Below are positions 34,670-43,861 of a stretch of 64,000 nucleotides of DNA, piece by piece; the stretch's first letter is position 1; each line of letters begins with the position of its first letter. The position numbers and the translations under genes are program-made. Source of the stretch: Mucilaginibacter pallidiroseus (GTDB taxonomy: Bacteria > Bacteroidota > Bacteroidia > Sphingobacteriales > Sphingobacteriaceae); the NCBI RefSeq assembly GCF_007846085.1, contig NZ_VOEJ01000003.1, positions 186,001 through 250,000 of the forward strand, read 5' to 3'. The notes below the pieces were generated by a model, which saw only the letters and a program-made list of their open reading frames with translations, was not told where the DNA came from and ran no database searches.

Positions 34670-35938
34670 TTAATTACCGCCTGCAGGCTTTGGCTTGTTA
34701 CCTTTGTAGCGGTTGGGCCTGCGCCTGCTATCCTTACGCGGGCCGCCGTGCGGTTTCTCCTCTTTCACCGGCTGTATACCCTGTAATTCTTCGGGCACAT
34801 CCATTTGCTTAATGGGCTTTTCGATCAAGTCTTCAATGGTCTTAAGGCGGCGTTCGTCTCTTTGATTCACAAAAGTAATTGCGGTACCTGTAGTAGCAGC
34901 ACGGGCAGTACGGCCAATGCGGTGCACATAATCTTCAGGGTCGCCGGGCACATCGTAATTTACAACAAGGTCAATGCCTTCCACATCAATCCCTCTCGAT
35001 AAAGCATCGGTACCAATAATAACCGGCAGTTGCTTGTTCTTGAATTTTAATAGGATCTCTTCACGTTCGCCCTGCTGCAAATCGGAATGGAAGGCTGCAG
35101 CATTGATGTGGGCTGCCTTTAATTCTTTATAAAGCGACTTAACTATTTCCTTTCGCGATGCAAAAATGATGGAACTTAAGTAACCGCCATCTTTTAAAAG
35201 TCTTTTAAGCAAGGGCGTTTTTTGCTGGTCGTGCACGCGGTAAATCTGCTGATCGATACCCGCGGCCGGTTGCGATATAGCGATATTAATCTGCTGGGGC
35301 TCGTTCAATATATTTTTTGCCAGCTTGCGTATGCGCGGAGGCATAGTAGCCGAGAACAACAACGTTTGGCGCTTTTTAGGCAGATAGCCTACAATACGCA
35401 TAATGTCATCATAAAACCCCATATCAAGCATACGGTCGGCCTCGTCAAGCACCAGGTGCGTAATGTTGTTTAGCTTCAACACGCCCGATGTAAGGTGCGC
35501 TATCAGCCTGCCCGGGGTGGCAATAATAATATTTACATTATTTTGGATGCCACGGCGCTGCTGCTCATAAGCCATACCATCGCCGCCGCCAAACACAGCC
35601 TGCGAACTTACACCAGTAAAATAGGCCAAGCCCTCAACCTGCTGGTCTATCTGCTGGGCAAGCTCACGCGTTGGTGCAAGCACAAGGGCAGTTGTATGGT
35701 GGCTATCAGTATTGCTTATGTAATTTAAAACCGGCAACAGGTACGATGCCGTTTTACCCGTACCTGTTTGGGCACATGCTATCAGATCGTCGCCATTGAG
35801 TATGACCGGGATGGCCATGGATTGTATTGGCGTTGGGGTGTTATAACCCATACTTAAAACGCCTTCGAGCAATTGCTCGTTAAAATTAAAATCTTGGAAT
35901 GTCACAGTTTTGTTAAAGGTGCCTTGCAAGATAGGCAT
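34670..35938 (-). CDS. DEAD-box RNA helicase
   Basis: A 422-residue ATP-dependent RNA helicase. Visible motifs: Q motif (GYNTPTPIQ), AQTGTGKTASY (motif I), PTRELAQQ, DEADRMLD (motif II), SATMP (motif III), and HRIGRTARA (motif VI). The C-terminal tail (RRRPNRYKGNKPKP) is basic, as in RhlE-like proteins. It unwinds RNA in the cytoplasm. The frame also opens at a TTG nine codons upstream; the ATG at 35938 is more likely. Confidence 0.95.
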   Translation of the reverse strand: MPILQGTFNKTVTFQDFNFNEQLLEGVLSMGYNTPTPIQSMAIPVILNGDDLIACAQTGTGKTASYLLPVLNYISNTDSHHTTALVLAPTRELAQQIDQQVEGLAYFTGVSSQAVFGGGDGMAYEQQRRGIQNNVNIIIATPGRLIAHLTSGVLKLNNITHLVLDEADRMLDMGFYDDIMRIVGYLPKKRQTLLFSATMPPRIRKLAKNILNEPQQINIAISQPAAGIDQQIYRVHDQQKTPLLKRLLKDGGYLSSIIFASRKEIVKSLYKELKAAHINAAAFHSDLQQGEREEILLKFKNKQLPVIIGTDALSRGIDVEGIDLVVNYDVPGDPEDYVHRIGRTARAATTGTAITFVNQRDERRLKTIEDLIEKPIKQMDVPEELQGIQPVKEEKPHGGPRKDSRRRPNRYKGNKPKPAGGN

Positions 35939-36034
35939 TTTAGTTCTTATAAAAACAAATGACAAACTAAACAGAAAACAATCCGGTAATTAGCCTGTAC
36001 TATTAGCAATCAAAAAACGCGCATCTATCGTATA

Positions 36035-37063
36035 ATGTTTACTCCCCTAATTGGTTATTATAAAATACTGTCTGGCAAACGGTTACTATTTCTTTTTATC
36101 ATTCTTATAAGTTTTGGTGCGTCCGCGAAAACCACGCCCGACACCGTTGATTTCAATGGCGTACCCGTTAAGCAGGATACCATATCTACCCTGATAGCCA
36201 AACGTATTATTAATCGGGAGTTTAATGATATTTATCAGCAGAATCTTCGCCCTTCGTTTTTTGGGCAGGAGTATTTTCAGCCGGTTAAAACGCAACTGGT
36301 AGGCGATGTGGTTGCCAACTTCGGCGTGCTGAATACGCCCCGCTCGCGCTTTTTTGTAAATGCATTTGCCCGCATAAAAGTAAGGCTGCTTTCGCAGCGC
36401 GGCGCGCCGGTAAAATCGCCCAGCTATATGCCCGGCATACAGCTGTTTTACCGCCTTAATGATGATATTTATCACCCGCAATTTTTAAGCGGAGGCTATA
36501 CGCACCACTCCAACGGCATCCGGGGCTCAACACTAAGGCCGGACAACAGCTTTAATGTCGACAGCGGGAAATTCTCTACTAACTTTTATACCCTCAACTA
36601 CACTATCGGCAAACGCATAGACAAGGAAACGCGCATTATAAATCACTATGCTACCGGCGGGGTGGAGATACATGAGGGCTTGTTTGGCACTGCAGGTACA
36701 GCTTTTGGCTTGCCCGGCAGGTATGGTTTTGTACGCGTAAACGGCACTTACATGCGCAACCTTGCAAAACGCTACCAGGATCCTATAAAAACAGATCATT
36801 GGCTATTCGATAACTGGCAGCGCATACAATTCGACTTTACATACATTGCCGATAAGTACGAAAATTACAATGCCTTCAACCTTAAAAAACGGCTCAACGT
36901 TAGTTTAAAATACTACTATCATCTTCCATTCATCCAAAACATGGCCATCATGGGTGGCGCAGGCTACCGTGGGCAGGATGATTATAATATATCTTTTCAA
37001 GACAGTTACGGCTACGTAACTATAGGCATATCCTCGGGCCTGTCCTTTATGTTTAACAGGTAA
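36035..37063 (+). CDS. outer-membrane beta-barrel protein, phospholipase A1-like
   Basis: A 342-residue protein with a signal peptide (LLFLFIILISFGASA) and alternating aromatic beta strands ending in a Phe near the C-terminus, as for barrels. The segment GGYTHHSNGIRG (153-164) contains H-x-S-N-G, the same pattern as the active site of outer-membrane phospholipase A (His142, Ser144). A later STNFY (181-185) could supply the Asn. The spacing to that Asn is longer than in E. coli PldA. The phospholipase call is a hypothesis; the barrel call is firmer. Confidence 0.55.
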   Translation: MFTPLIGYYKILSGKRLLFLFIILISFGASAKTTPDTVDFNGVPVKQDTISTLIAKRIINREFNDIYQQNLRPSFFGQEYFQPVKTQLVGDVVANFGVLNTPRSRFFVNAFARIKVRLLSQRGAPVKSPSYMPGIQLFYRLNDDIYHPQFLSGGYTHHSNGIRGSTLRPDNSFNVDSGKFSTNFYTLNYTIGKRIDKETRIINHYATGGVEIHEGLFGTAGTAFGLPGRYGFVRVNGTYMRNLAKRYQDPIKTDHWLFDNWQRIQFDFTYIADKYENYNAFNLKKRLNVSLKYYYHLPFIQNMAIMGGAGYRGQDDYNISFQDSYGYVTIGISSGLSFMFNR

Positions 37064-37210
37064 TTTAGAATGTTTATTTTTTAATATTAAACGTGTTACG
37101 TTGTAATTTTTTTGATTGATTGCCCGTTATTTTAGCAACCAACAAAATAAATCATACATTTACTATCCAAAGTATAACATGTGGCTTTGCGGCCGCTAAC
37201 GTAACCTATT

Positions 37211-37882
37211 ATGAAAAAATTAATATTAGGCGCAGTTGCTTTAACAGCATTCACCACTGCGACATTTGCCCAAAAAGGCAAAACAGTAAGCTTGTTTGAT
37301 GGCAAAACCACCAAAGGCTGGCACAGCTACCTGCAAAAAGACGCAGGCGCATGGTCTGTTGTTGACGGTGCCTTACAGCTTGACCCTAAAGCACCTCACC
37401 CTGCCGACTTAGTTACTGATGGTGAATACGAAAACTATGAGTTGAAAATTGATTGGAAAATTGCCGAAGGCGGCAATAGCGGTATTATCTTCGGTGTGAA
37501 GGAAGACAGTACATTCCACGCTACATACAACACCGGTATAGAAATGCAGGTTTTGGATAACGAAAAGGCTGAGGACAATAAAAAACCCAACCACCTTGCT
37601 GGCTCGTTATATGATATGATAGCCGCCCCTAAAAATGCCGCAAAACCTGCAGGCCAATGGAACAAGGTAGTATTGCGCAAAGACAACGGTCACCTTACTT
37701 TTTGGTTGAACGGCAAAGAAGTTGTAAACGTGCAAATGGGCAGCCCCGAGTGGCAAGAGCTGATAAATAATAGCAAGTTTAAAAACTGGAAAGACTTTGC
37801 AAAATATCCAAAGGGACATATTGCATTGCAAAACCACGGTGCCGTGGTAGCTTTCAAAAACATCAGCATAAAACAGCTTTAA
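37211..37882 (+). CDS. DUF1080 / 3-keto-disaccharide hydrolase-type protein
   Basis: A 223-residue exported protein with a signal peptide ending TATFAQ. The DUF1080 concanavalin-like fold is shown by SLFDGKTTKGWHSY, FELKIDWKI-type strands (NYELKIDWKIAEGGNSGIIF), and a C-terminal KGHIALQNHGAVVAFKNISI. The family has been linked to cleavage of 3-keto-glycosides. It is first in a run with the GMC dehydrogenase and its partner, which would make 3-keto-sugars. Likely operon; 54 bases to the next gene. Confidence 0.9.
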   Translation: MKKLILGAVALTAFTTATFAQKGKTVSLFDGKTTKGWHSYLQKDAGAWSVVDGALQLDPKAPHPADLVTDGEYENYELKIDWKIAEGGNSGIIFGVKEDSTFHATYNTGIEMQVLDNEKAEDNKKPNHLAGSLYDMIAAPKNAAKPAGQWNKVVLRKDNGHLTFWLNGKEVVNVQMGSPEWQELINNSKFKNWKDFAKYPKGHIALQNHGAVVAFKNISIKQL

Positions 37883-37936
37883 CCAAACAAGCTGAGCAAC
37901 ATTAACAAAATTATAGTTCGACATATATTTTATTAG

Positions 37937-39673
37937 ATGGAAGATCTTCAGATCAAAAAGTCAGCTACAGAATACGACGTGATTGTAGTTGGCTCTGGTG
38001 CCGGCGGTGGTATGGCCGGTTATGTGCTTGCCAACGCGGGCGTAAAAGTATTAATGCTCGAGGCCGGTGCATATTTCGACCCTCGGGTTGATTCGCACCA
38101 GTTAAAATGGGCCTGGGAATCGGCCCGCCGCGGTGCGGGTACAACCCGCCCTTTCGGCGATTTCGACGCTGCCTATGGTGGCTGGGAACTGGAAGGCGAG
38201 CCTTACACCACAAAAGACAATACTGAGTTTGCATGGTTCCGTGCAAGGATGCTTGGCGGCCGCACAAACCACTGGGGCCGTATATCATTACGGATGGGCC
38301 CGGAAGATTTTAAACCAAAGGATGGTTTGACAGACCCTTGGCCTATTACCTATGATGAATTGAAGCCTTATTATGATAAGGTTGACCGCATGATAGGTAT
38401 TTACGGCACGGTCGAGAATATTGAAAGTGAACCTGACGGTATATTTTTACCTCCGCCAAAGCCGCGTTTAAATGAGCTCTTCATTAAAAAAGGCGCTGAA
38501 AAAGCTGGTGTAAAAGTTATAACGGGCCGTGGCTCGGTACTTACCGAAGCTTTGCCGAATAACAAAGACCGTGGTGCATGTTTCTTTTGCGGGCAGTGCG
38601 GACGTTCATGTAAAGTATATGGCGATTTCTCGGCATCATCTTGCCTGGTTATCCCGGCGCAAAAAACCGGTAACCTGAAAGTGATTCCTAACGCTATGGT
38701 ACGCGAGGTAATCACCAATAAAGAAGGTAAAGCAACAGGCGTATCGTACGTAAACACTATTGATATGCAGGAGTACCAGGTAAACGCCAAAGTGGTAATA
38801 CTTGGTGCAAGCGCCGGCGAGTCGGCACGTTTGCTGCTCAATTCAAAATCAGCAGCGCACCCGGGCGGCCTGGCAAACAGCAGCGGCGTTGTGGGCAAGT
38901 ATATTCATGACTCTACAGGCTCCGGCGCGGGTGGGTTTTTGCCACAACTAATGGATCGCAAACGTTATAACGAAGATGGCGTAGGTAGCGTGCACATTTA
39001 CTCGCCATGGTGGCTTGACAATAAAAAACTGAATTTCCCGCGTGGCTACCATATCGAGTACGGAGGTGGTATGCATATGCCAGCATACGGTTTTATGGGC
39101 GGCATACAAAGCATGAATGGTGCTGTACCGGGCCGCGATGGTAAAAAGAAACCAGCCGGCGGTTATGGCGCATCACTTAAAGATGATTACCGCCGCTTTT
39201 ACGGCACACAAGTTGGCATGGCGGGCCGTGGTACATCTGTTGCCCGTGCCGACAACTATTGCGAAATTGACCCGAACGGTGTTGTGGATAAATTCGGCAT
39301 ACCGGTACTACGTTTCCATTACAAGTGGACTAACGAAGAAGTTAACCAGGCCAAACACATGCAGGATACCTTTGAAGAGGTACTTCACAACATGGGTGCA
39401 ATAAGCTTTGGTAAACAGGGAAAAGAAACCAATTACGGTTTGGAAGCACCTGGCAAAATTATCCATGAAGTTGGTACCGTACGTATGGGCGACGATCCAA
39501 AAAAATCGGCGCTTAACAAATGGTGCCAGGCTCACGATTGTAATAACCTTTTTGTGGTTGATGCCGCTCCGTTTGTACAACAGGGCGATAAAAATGCCAC
39601 CTGGACCATCTTGGCCCTAAGCATGCGTACTGCAGAATACATCCTTCAACAACGTAAAAAACTTAACGTATAA
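37937..39673 (+). CDS. GMC-family FAD-dependent sugar dehydrogenase
   Basis: A 578-residue glucose-methanol-choline oxidoreductase. FAD is bound at VVGSGAGGGMAGYVLANAG (~18-36). The C-terminal block has HEVGTVRMG (His510) and GDKNATWTI (Asn553), candidates for the catalytic pair. A cysteine cluster, C215-x2-C218-x2-C221-x3-C225 with C236 nearby, recalls the Fe-S site of bacterial FAD glucose/glucoside dehydrogenases. It has no signal of its own, but its partner six bases downstream has a Tat signal, so joint export is likely. Probable role: 3-oxidation of sugars or glycosides. Confidence 0.9.
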   Translation: MEDLQIKKSATEYDVIVVGSGAGGGMAGYVLANAGVKVLMLEAGAYFDPRVDSHQLKWAWESARRGAGTTRPFGDFDAAYGGWELEGEPYTTKDNTEFAWFRARMLGGRTNHWGRISLRMGPEDFKPKDGLTDPWPITYDELKPYYDKVDRMIGIYGTVENIESEPDGIFLPPPKPRLNELFIKKGAEKAGVKVITGRGSVLTEALPNNKDRGACFFCGQCGRSCKVYGDFSASSCLVIPAQKTGNLKVIPNAMVREVITNKEGKATGVSYVNTIDMQEYQVNAKVVILGASAGESARLLLNSKSAAHPGGLANSSGVVGKYIHDSTGSGAGGFLPQLMDRKRYNEDGVGSVHIYSPWWLDNKKLNFPRGYHIEYGGGMHMPAYGFMGGIQSMNGAVPGRDGKKKPAGGYGASLKDDYRRFYGTQVGMAGRGTSVARADNYCEIDPNGVVDKFGIPVLRFHYKWTNEEVNQAKHMQDTFEEVLHNMGAISFGKQGKETNYGLEAPGKIIHEVGTVRMGDDPKKSALNKWCQAHDCNNLFVVDAAPFVQQGDKNATWTILALSMRTAEYILQQRKKLNV

Positions 39674-39679
39674 CGCATC

Positions 39680-40312
39680 ATGAACAGACGCGACTCCCTT
39701 AAAGCCTTGGGTATAGGCACACTTACAACAGGCTTACTGTTGGGTGGCTGTAAGCCGGGCGAAAAAGAAACAACCGAGGTTGCAAAAAGCGGTACTGAAG
39801 CAGTACCCGGCCGCATGCCTGCCGAAGTAGAACGTGAGAAAAAAATAAAGGAAGAAAAATATTTTGATGAGCACGAAATGGCTACCATCACTCTCCTGTC
39901 AGACATTATCATTCCTAAAGATGAACATAGCGGCAGCGCAAGCGATGCCAAAGTGCCCGAGTTTATTGAGTTTATTGTAAAGGATATACCAAGCCACAAA
40001 CTGCCCATGCGTGGTGGTTTAAAGTGGTTGGATATGCAGTGCCTTAACCGTTATGGCCAGGCATTTATAAAATGCTCATCAAAACAGCAAACCGAATTGC
40101 TTGACCAGATTGCATACCCCGAACTGGCTAAGGCCGAAATGCAGCAGGGTGTGGTATTTTTTAGCCGCATGCGCGATTTAGTAGCATCGGGTTTTTGGAG
40201 CTCAGAAATGGGCACAAAAGATATTGGCTATGCTGGCAATGCCCCAAACAAATGGACCGGAGTACCTGCCGACGTGCTAAAGCAGTACGGTATGGAAAAC
40301 GTGGTGATTTAA
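39680..40312 (+). CDS. gluconate 2-dehydrogenase subunit 3-type partner, Tat lipoprotein
   Basis: A 210-residue small subunit of the gluconate 2-dehydrogenase subunit 3 family. The N-terminus NRRDSLKALGIGTLTTGLLL has a twin arginine and runs into a lipobox (LLGGC, Cys ~24), so the pair would be moved folded and anchored as a lipoprotein. DEHEMATITLLSDIIIPKD is the family core. It lies six bases after the GMC gene; together they form the dehydrogenase. A cytochrome partner was not seen in the window. Confidence 0.9.
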   Translation: MNRRDSLKALGIGTLTTGLLLGGCKPGEKETTEVAKSGTEAVPGRMPAEVEREKKIKEEKYFDEHEMATITLLSDIIIPKDEHSGSASDAKVPEFIEFIVKDIPSHKLPMRGGLKWLDMQCLNRYGQAFIKCSSKQQTELLDQIAYPELAKAEMQQGVVFFSRMRDLVASGFWSSEMGTKDIGYAGNAPNKWTGVPADVLKQYGMENVVI

Positions 40313-40334
40313 TCTGCTAACAAAATCCTTTATA

Positions 40335-40362
40335 CAAAAGCTGCTCTAAAAGGCAGCTTTTG
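40335..40362 (+). terminator. terminator of the DUF1080-GMC operon
   Basis: CAAAAGCTGC (40335-40344) pairs with GCAGCTTTTG (40353-40362). It is 22 bases after the stop of the small subunit and is followed by a T-rich stretch. Confidence 0.85.
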
Positions 40363-40473
40363 TTATTTGTGCGTAACATCTGCATTAAAGATGAAAATCA
40401 ACAATAGATATGTATCTACATTTATATAGAAACCGCTTATAGCCAAAGCAAAAAATCAATATCTTGCAGCGCC

Positions 40474-41214
40474 ATGTATTTTATCTTATCAAAAGTACTG
40501 CTCGTCATCATACAACCTTTTACATGGATGGCTGTATTGTTAGTTTGGGCTACTTTAACAAAAAACAATAAGAAAAAGCAAAGGCTGCTAATTGCTACAT
40601 GCGCATGGGTTTACCTTTTTGCAAATGGCCTTGTAATTAACCTGTTTGCCCGCGCCTGGGATTACCCGCCAAACAAACATCCGGATAAGGGTTATAGCGC
40701 AGGCATCTTATTAGGCGGTTTTATATCTGAAGATGAAGACGGAAACGGCGTTTTCAATGGCGCTTCAGACAGGTATATACAGGCTACGCGCCTGCTGGCC
40801 AACGGCACAGTAAAAAATTTGCTTTTTACAGGTGGCAACGGCTCTCTAAATCCCAGCAAATTCAGGGAAGGGGCATTTGTAAAGGGCGAACTTTTGAAAA
40901 TGGGCTTTGCCGATAGCACGCTATTAATTGACAGCCTTGCCCGTAACACGTTTGAAAATGCAGCCAATTCGAAAAAGTTGCTGAAGCAATCCGGCTTAAA
41001 GCCACCCTACCTGCTTGTTACGTCTGCGTTTCATATGCGCAGGGCCATGCTTATTTACAAACGCGAGGGCATCAATGTTACACCCTATCCAAGTCATTAT
41101 ATTGCGGGCCGGCACATATCTATTGCTAACTTGGTACCTGCTATTGAAAACTTTGGCACCTGGAACACATACACAAAAGAAATTGTAGGGTACATCGTTA
41201 CCTTAATTAAATAA
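40474..41214 (+). CDS. YdcF/ElyC-family membrane protein (DUF218)
   Basis: A 246-residue protein with two N-terminal hydrophobic helices (ILSKVLLVIIQPFTWMAVLL, RLLIATCAWVYLFANGLVIN) and a DUF218 domain: AGILLGGF, LLFTGGNGSLN, SLARNTFENAANSKKLL, LVTSAFHMRRAMLIYKREG. The E. coli relatives ElyC and SanA act in envelope integrity. It ends four bases before the GH43 gene and may be co-transcribed. Confidence 0.9.
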   Translation: MYFILSKVLLVIIQPFTWMAVLLVWATLTKNNKKKQRLLIATCAWVYLFANGLVINLFARAWDYPPNKHPDKGYSAGILLGGFISEDEDGNGVFNGASDRYIQATRLLANGTVKNLLFTGGNGSLNPSKFREGAFVKGELLKMGFADSTLLIDSLARNTFENAANSKKLLKQSGLKPPYLLVTSAFHMRRAMLIYKREGINVTPYPSHYIAGRHISIANLVPAIENFGTWNTYTKEIVGYIVTLIK

Positions 41215-41218
41215 CACT

Positions 41219-42208
41219 ATGAGAAAACTATTTGTACTAATTGCATCGTCGGCAATAATGCTGAGCACAGCTGTAGCGCAACAAAAAACAGCTGCAAAAA
41301 AAACATCGGGCAACCCAATTGCTCAGGGCTGGTACGCCGACCCGGAAGCGGTAATTTTTGGAAAAGAATACTGGGTATACCCAACCTATTCGGATAAATA
41401 CACCAGGCAGGTTCACTTTGACGCCTTTTCTTCAAAAGATCTTGTGAATTGGACCAAACATGATAACGTGCTCGATTCATCGAACGTTAAATGGGCATGG
41501 CGTGCCATGTGGGCGCCGGCCGTTGTTAAAAAAGACGACAAGTACTACTTCTTTTTCGGCGCTAATGATATACAGAAGGATACCGAGCCGGGCGGCATTG
41601 GTGTAGCTGTGGCCGATAAGCCGGAAGGCCCTTTTAAAGATTACCTGGGCAAGCCACTTATCGACAAGATTATTAACGGTGCCCAACCAATTGACCAGTT
41701 TGTGTTTAAAGACAAAGACGGCCAGTACTACATTATTTACGGCGGTTGGGGGCATTGTAACATAGCCAAATTAAAAAACGACTTTACAGGGTTCGTGCCA
41801 TTTGCTGATGGTACAACCTTCCGCTCCATAACACCTGAAGGATACATTGAAGGCCCTGTAATGTTTATACGTAAAGGCAAATATTATTTTATGTGGAGCG
41901 AAGGCGGCTGGACAGGTCCCGACTATCGCGTTGCGTATGCAGTAGGCGACAATATTAACGGGCCGTTTAAAAAGATAGGTACTATACTTAAACAAGATCC
42001 TGCTGTTGCTACAGGCGCGGGTCACCACTCGGTTATACAGGTTCCGGGTAAAGATGAATGGTATATTGTTTACCACCGCCGCCCGCTTACCGAAACCGAC
42101 GGCAACCACCGCGTTACCTGCATCGAGAAGATGACCTTTGATAAAAACGGACTTATAAACCCGGTTAAAATCACAAACGAAGGTGTCACCGCCAACAGGA
42201 TCAAGTAA
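41219..42208 (+). CDS. GH43-family glycoside hydrolase, exported
   Basis: A 329-residue enzyme with signal peptide MLSTAVAQ. The five-bladed propeller of GH43 is supported by GWYADPEAVIF (catalytic base Asp ~41), DQFVFKDKDGQYYIIYGG (pKa-tuning Asp) and YIEGPVMFIRKGKYYFMWSE (general-acid Glu ~204). It likely removes arabinose, xylose or galactose residues from plant polymers; specificity is unknown. A terminator follows. Confidence 0.92.
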   Translation: MRKLFVLIASSAIMLSTAVAQQKTAAKKTSGNPIAQGWYADPEAVIFGKEYWVYPTYSDKYTRQVHFDAFSSKDLVNWTKHDNVLDSSNVKWAWRAMWAPAVVKKDDKYYFFFGANDIQKDTEPGGIGVAVADKPEGPFKDYLGKPLIDKIINGAQPIDQFVFKDKDGQYYIIYGGWGHCNIAKLKNDFTGFVPFADGTTFRSITPEGYIEGPVMFIRKGKYYFMWSEGGWTGPDYRVAYAVGDNINGPFKKIGTILKQDPAVATGAGHHSVIQVPGKDEWYIVYHRRPLTETDGNHRVTCIEKMTFDKNGLINPVKITNEGVTANRIK

Positions 42209-42250
42209 AACCGGGATTACGCGGATTTTTTAGATTCATACGACTTCACG

Positions 42251-42287
42251 AAAAAGCCTGTTTTTCAACTTGAAAAACAGGCTTTTT
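42251..42287. terminator. bidirectional terminator
   Basis: A 17-bp perfect stem, AAAAAGCCTGTTTTTCA (42251-42267) with TGAAAAACAGGCTTTTT (42271-42287), separates the convergent GH43 and Gfo/Idh/MocA genes. Confidence 0.92.
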
Positions 42288-42296
42288 GACTTTTGA

Positions 42297-43691
42297 CTAC
42301 CCTACCACTTTCATGTTCTCTGCATCCCAGTGAATTACCTTTTTCTGGAAATAGCTTTCGTTACAAGCCAAGGCCGGGGCTGCTGCCCTGAAACCAAAAA
42401 CAGCATCTTCAACAACCGGCTTACCGGTACGGATGGATTCAAAAAAGTTGGCAAAGTGATCGTTAGAGGCATTATAGCCCTGAGGGGCTTTAAAAATAAC
42501 ATCCTGATCGTGCTGGCCCTCTTTTTGGGCAGCAGTGTAGCGTTTGTTATAATCGTCAAGGATTTTTTTCTGCTCGGCTTCGGGATAGGTCATGAGCGAG
42601 TCCCAGCCACCAATACCCGGTGCTACCGACATTTTATTTCTTCGTAAAGTAAATCCTTCGCCATCGCCCAGATCAAGTACGCCGTCGCTTCCGTAAATTT
42701 TGGTGGTGCTGTGTTCGCCTTCTCCGCTCACAAAGTTTACCCGCAAGGTTACCTGAAAGGCCGGGTGCTCTTTGGTTTCGCCGTAGTGTATTACTGCGCT
42801 CATCACATCGGGCACGTTACGGCCATCCTTCCAGTAGGCAAGGTCGCCTATAGAGTAGATACTTTCCGGCCCTTTTGAGCCCGTTATATAATGGATGCCG
42901 GTAAGTAAATGCACAAATAAATCGCCTGCTACACCTGTGCCATACTCGCGGTAGTTTCGCCACCTGAAAAAGCGTAGTGGATCAAAGTCAACTTTATTTT
43001 TGGCATTCGCCTGAAAACGGGCCCAATCCACATTTTGGATATTGGCATCTAAGGGCAAGGTGTATTGCCACGCACCCAAGGCACTTTGGCGGTTAAATAA
43101 TGCCTCAATAGAGTTGATTTTACCAATCGCACCCGATTCATATGCCTCCTTTGCTTTACGATAAGCAATACTGCTAACCCGCTGGCTCCCCACCTGGAAA
43201 ACCTTACCTGTTTGCCGCTGAACGGCTATCTCCTCAAGCCCCTGGCTCAACTGGTGCACCATCGGCTTTTCGCTGTAAACCGCTTTACCTTTGCGCATGG
43301 CATCAATCGATATCTGGCTGTGCCAGTTATCACTGGTTGCAACAATCACCGCATCAATGTCTTTACGGTCAAGTATTTCCCTATGATCCATTGTGGTAAA
43401 AATGTCTTTGCCGTAAAGTTCCTTGGCGCGTACCAGCCTGCCTTTATATAAATCGCAGGCGGCAACCATCTCAATACCGGGCACAGTAAGGGCGGCGTTA
43501 GTATCGTTCACGCCCATAATACCCATGCCAATGGTAGCAACGCGTATCTTATCATTGGGGCTAATTCGCTTTTGCGCCTCTAAAATGCGTACTTCATTTT
43601 CTTCTTTAGCGGCAAGGCTGGTCAGGGATGCTGATGTAAGCAAAACTGACGTACCCAGATGTTTTAAAAACTTTCTGCGGTCGGTTGACAT
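42297..43691 (-). CDS. Tat-exported Gfo/Idh/MocA oxidoreductase
   Basis: A 464-residue NAD(P)-dependent sugar oxidoreductase-like protein. DRRKFLKHLGTSVLLTSASL at the N-terminus is a twin-arginine signal, so the enzyme is periplasmic with a tightly held cofactor. The Rossmann part reads VATIGMGIMGVNDTNAA; the catalytic lysine is in YSEKPMVHQL (~135). Related exported enzymes act on 3-keto-sugars or in glycoside hydrolysis by oxidation. Convergent with GH43, divergent from GH20. Confidence 0.93.
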   Translation of the reverse strand: MSTDRRKFLKHLGTSVLLTSASLTSLAAKEENEVRILEAQKRISPNDKIRVATIGMGIMGVNDTNAALTVPGIEMVAACDLYKGRLVRAKELYGKDIFTTMDHREILDRKDIDAVIVATSDNWHSQISIDAMRKGKAVYSEKPMVHQLSQGLEEIAVQRQTGKVFQVGSQRVSSIAYRKAKEAYESGAIGKINSIEALFNRQSALGAWQYTLPLDANIQNVDWARFQANAKNKVDFDPLRFFRWRNYREYGTGVAGDLFVHLLTGIHYITGSKGPESIYSIGDLAYWKDGRNVPDVMSAVIHYGETKEHPAFQVTLRVNFVSGEGEHSTTKIYGSDGVLDLGDGEGFTLRRNKMSVAPGIGGWDSLMTYPEAEQKKILDDYNKRYTAAQKEGQHDQDVIFKAPQGYNASNDHFANFFESIRTGKPVVEDAVFGFRAAAPALACNESYFQKKVIHWDAENMKVVG

Positions 43692-43861
43692 AGGTATTTC
43701 GGTTATTGGTAAATAATTGGTTACGTAGATTGCAGGAACAATCTCAGCGATTAACTTTCAGCAAGTTAACAAGCTTAACATTAAAATAAAAAGCTTTTTT
43801 AAATAATTTAAAAAGTAATATCTTGCATCAGTAACCTATAACACCCAACATCAAGCGATAT

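Noticed and set aside
35939..35965. Upstream TTG start for the DEAD-box helicase
   Set aside because: The added nine residues (from a TTG codon) are not family-like, while the ATG at 35938 has normal spacing to the Q motif.
36086..36481. A 131-codon minus-strand frame
   Set aside because: It is a shadow of the outer-membrane barrel gene; the composition is basic and unstructured, and no start signal is seen.
40981..42208. Sugar-specific regulator near the GMC and GH43 genes
   Set aside because: No regulator gene (AraC, LacI, ECF sigma or hybrid two-component type) is present between 33 and 46 kb, so control of the sugar genes cannot be assigned.
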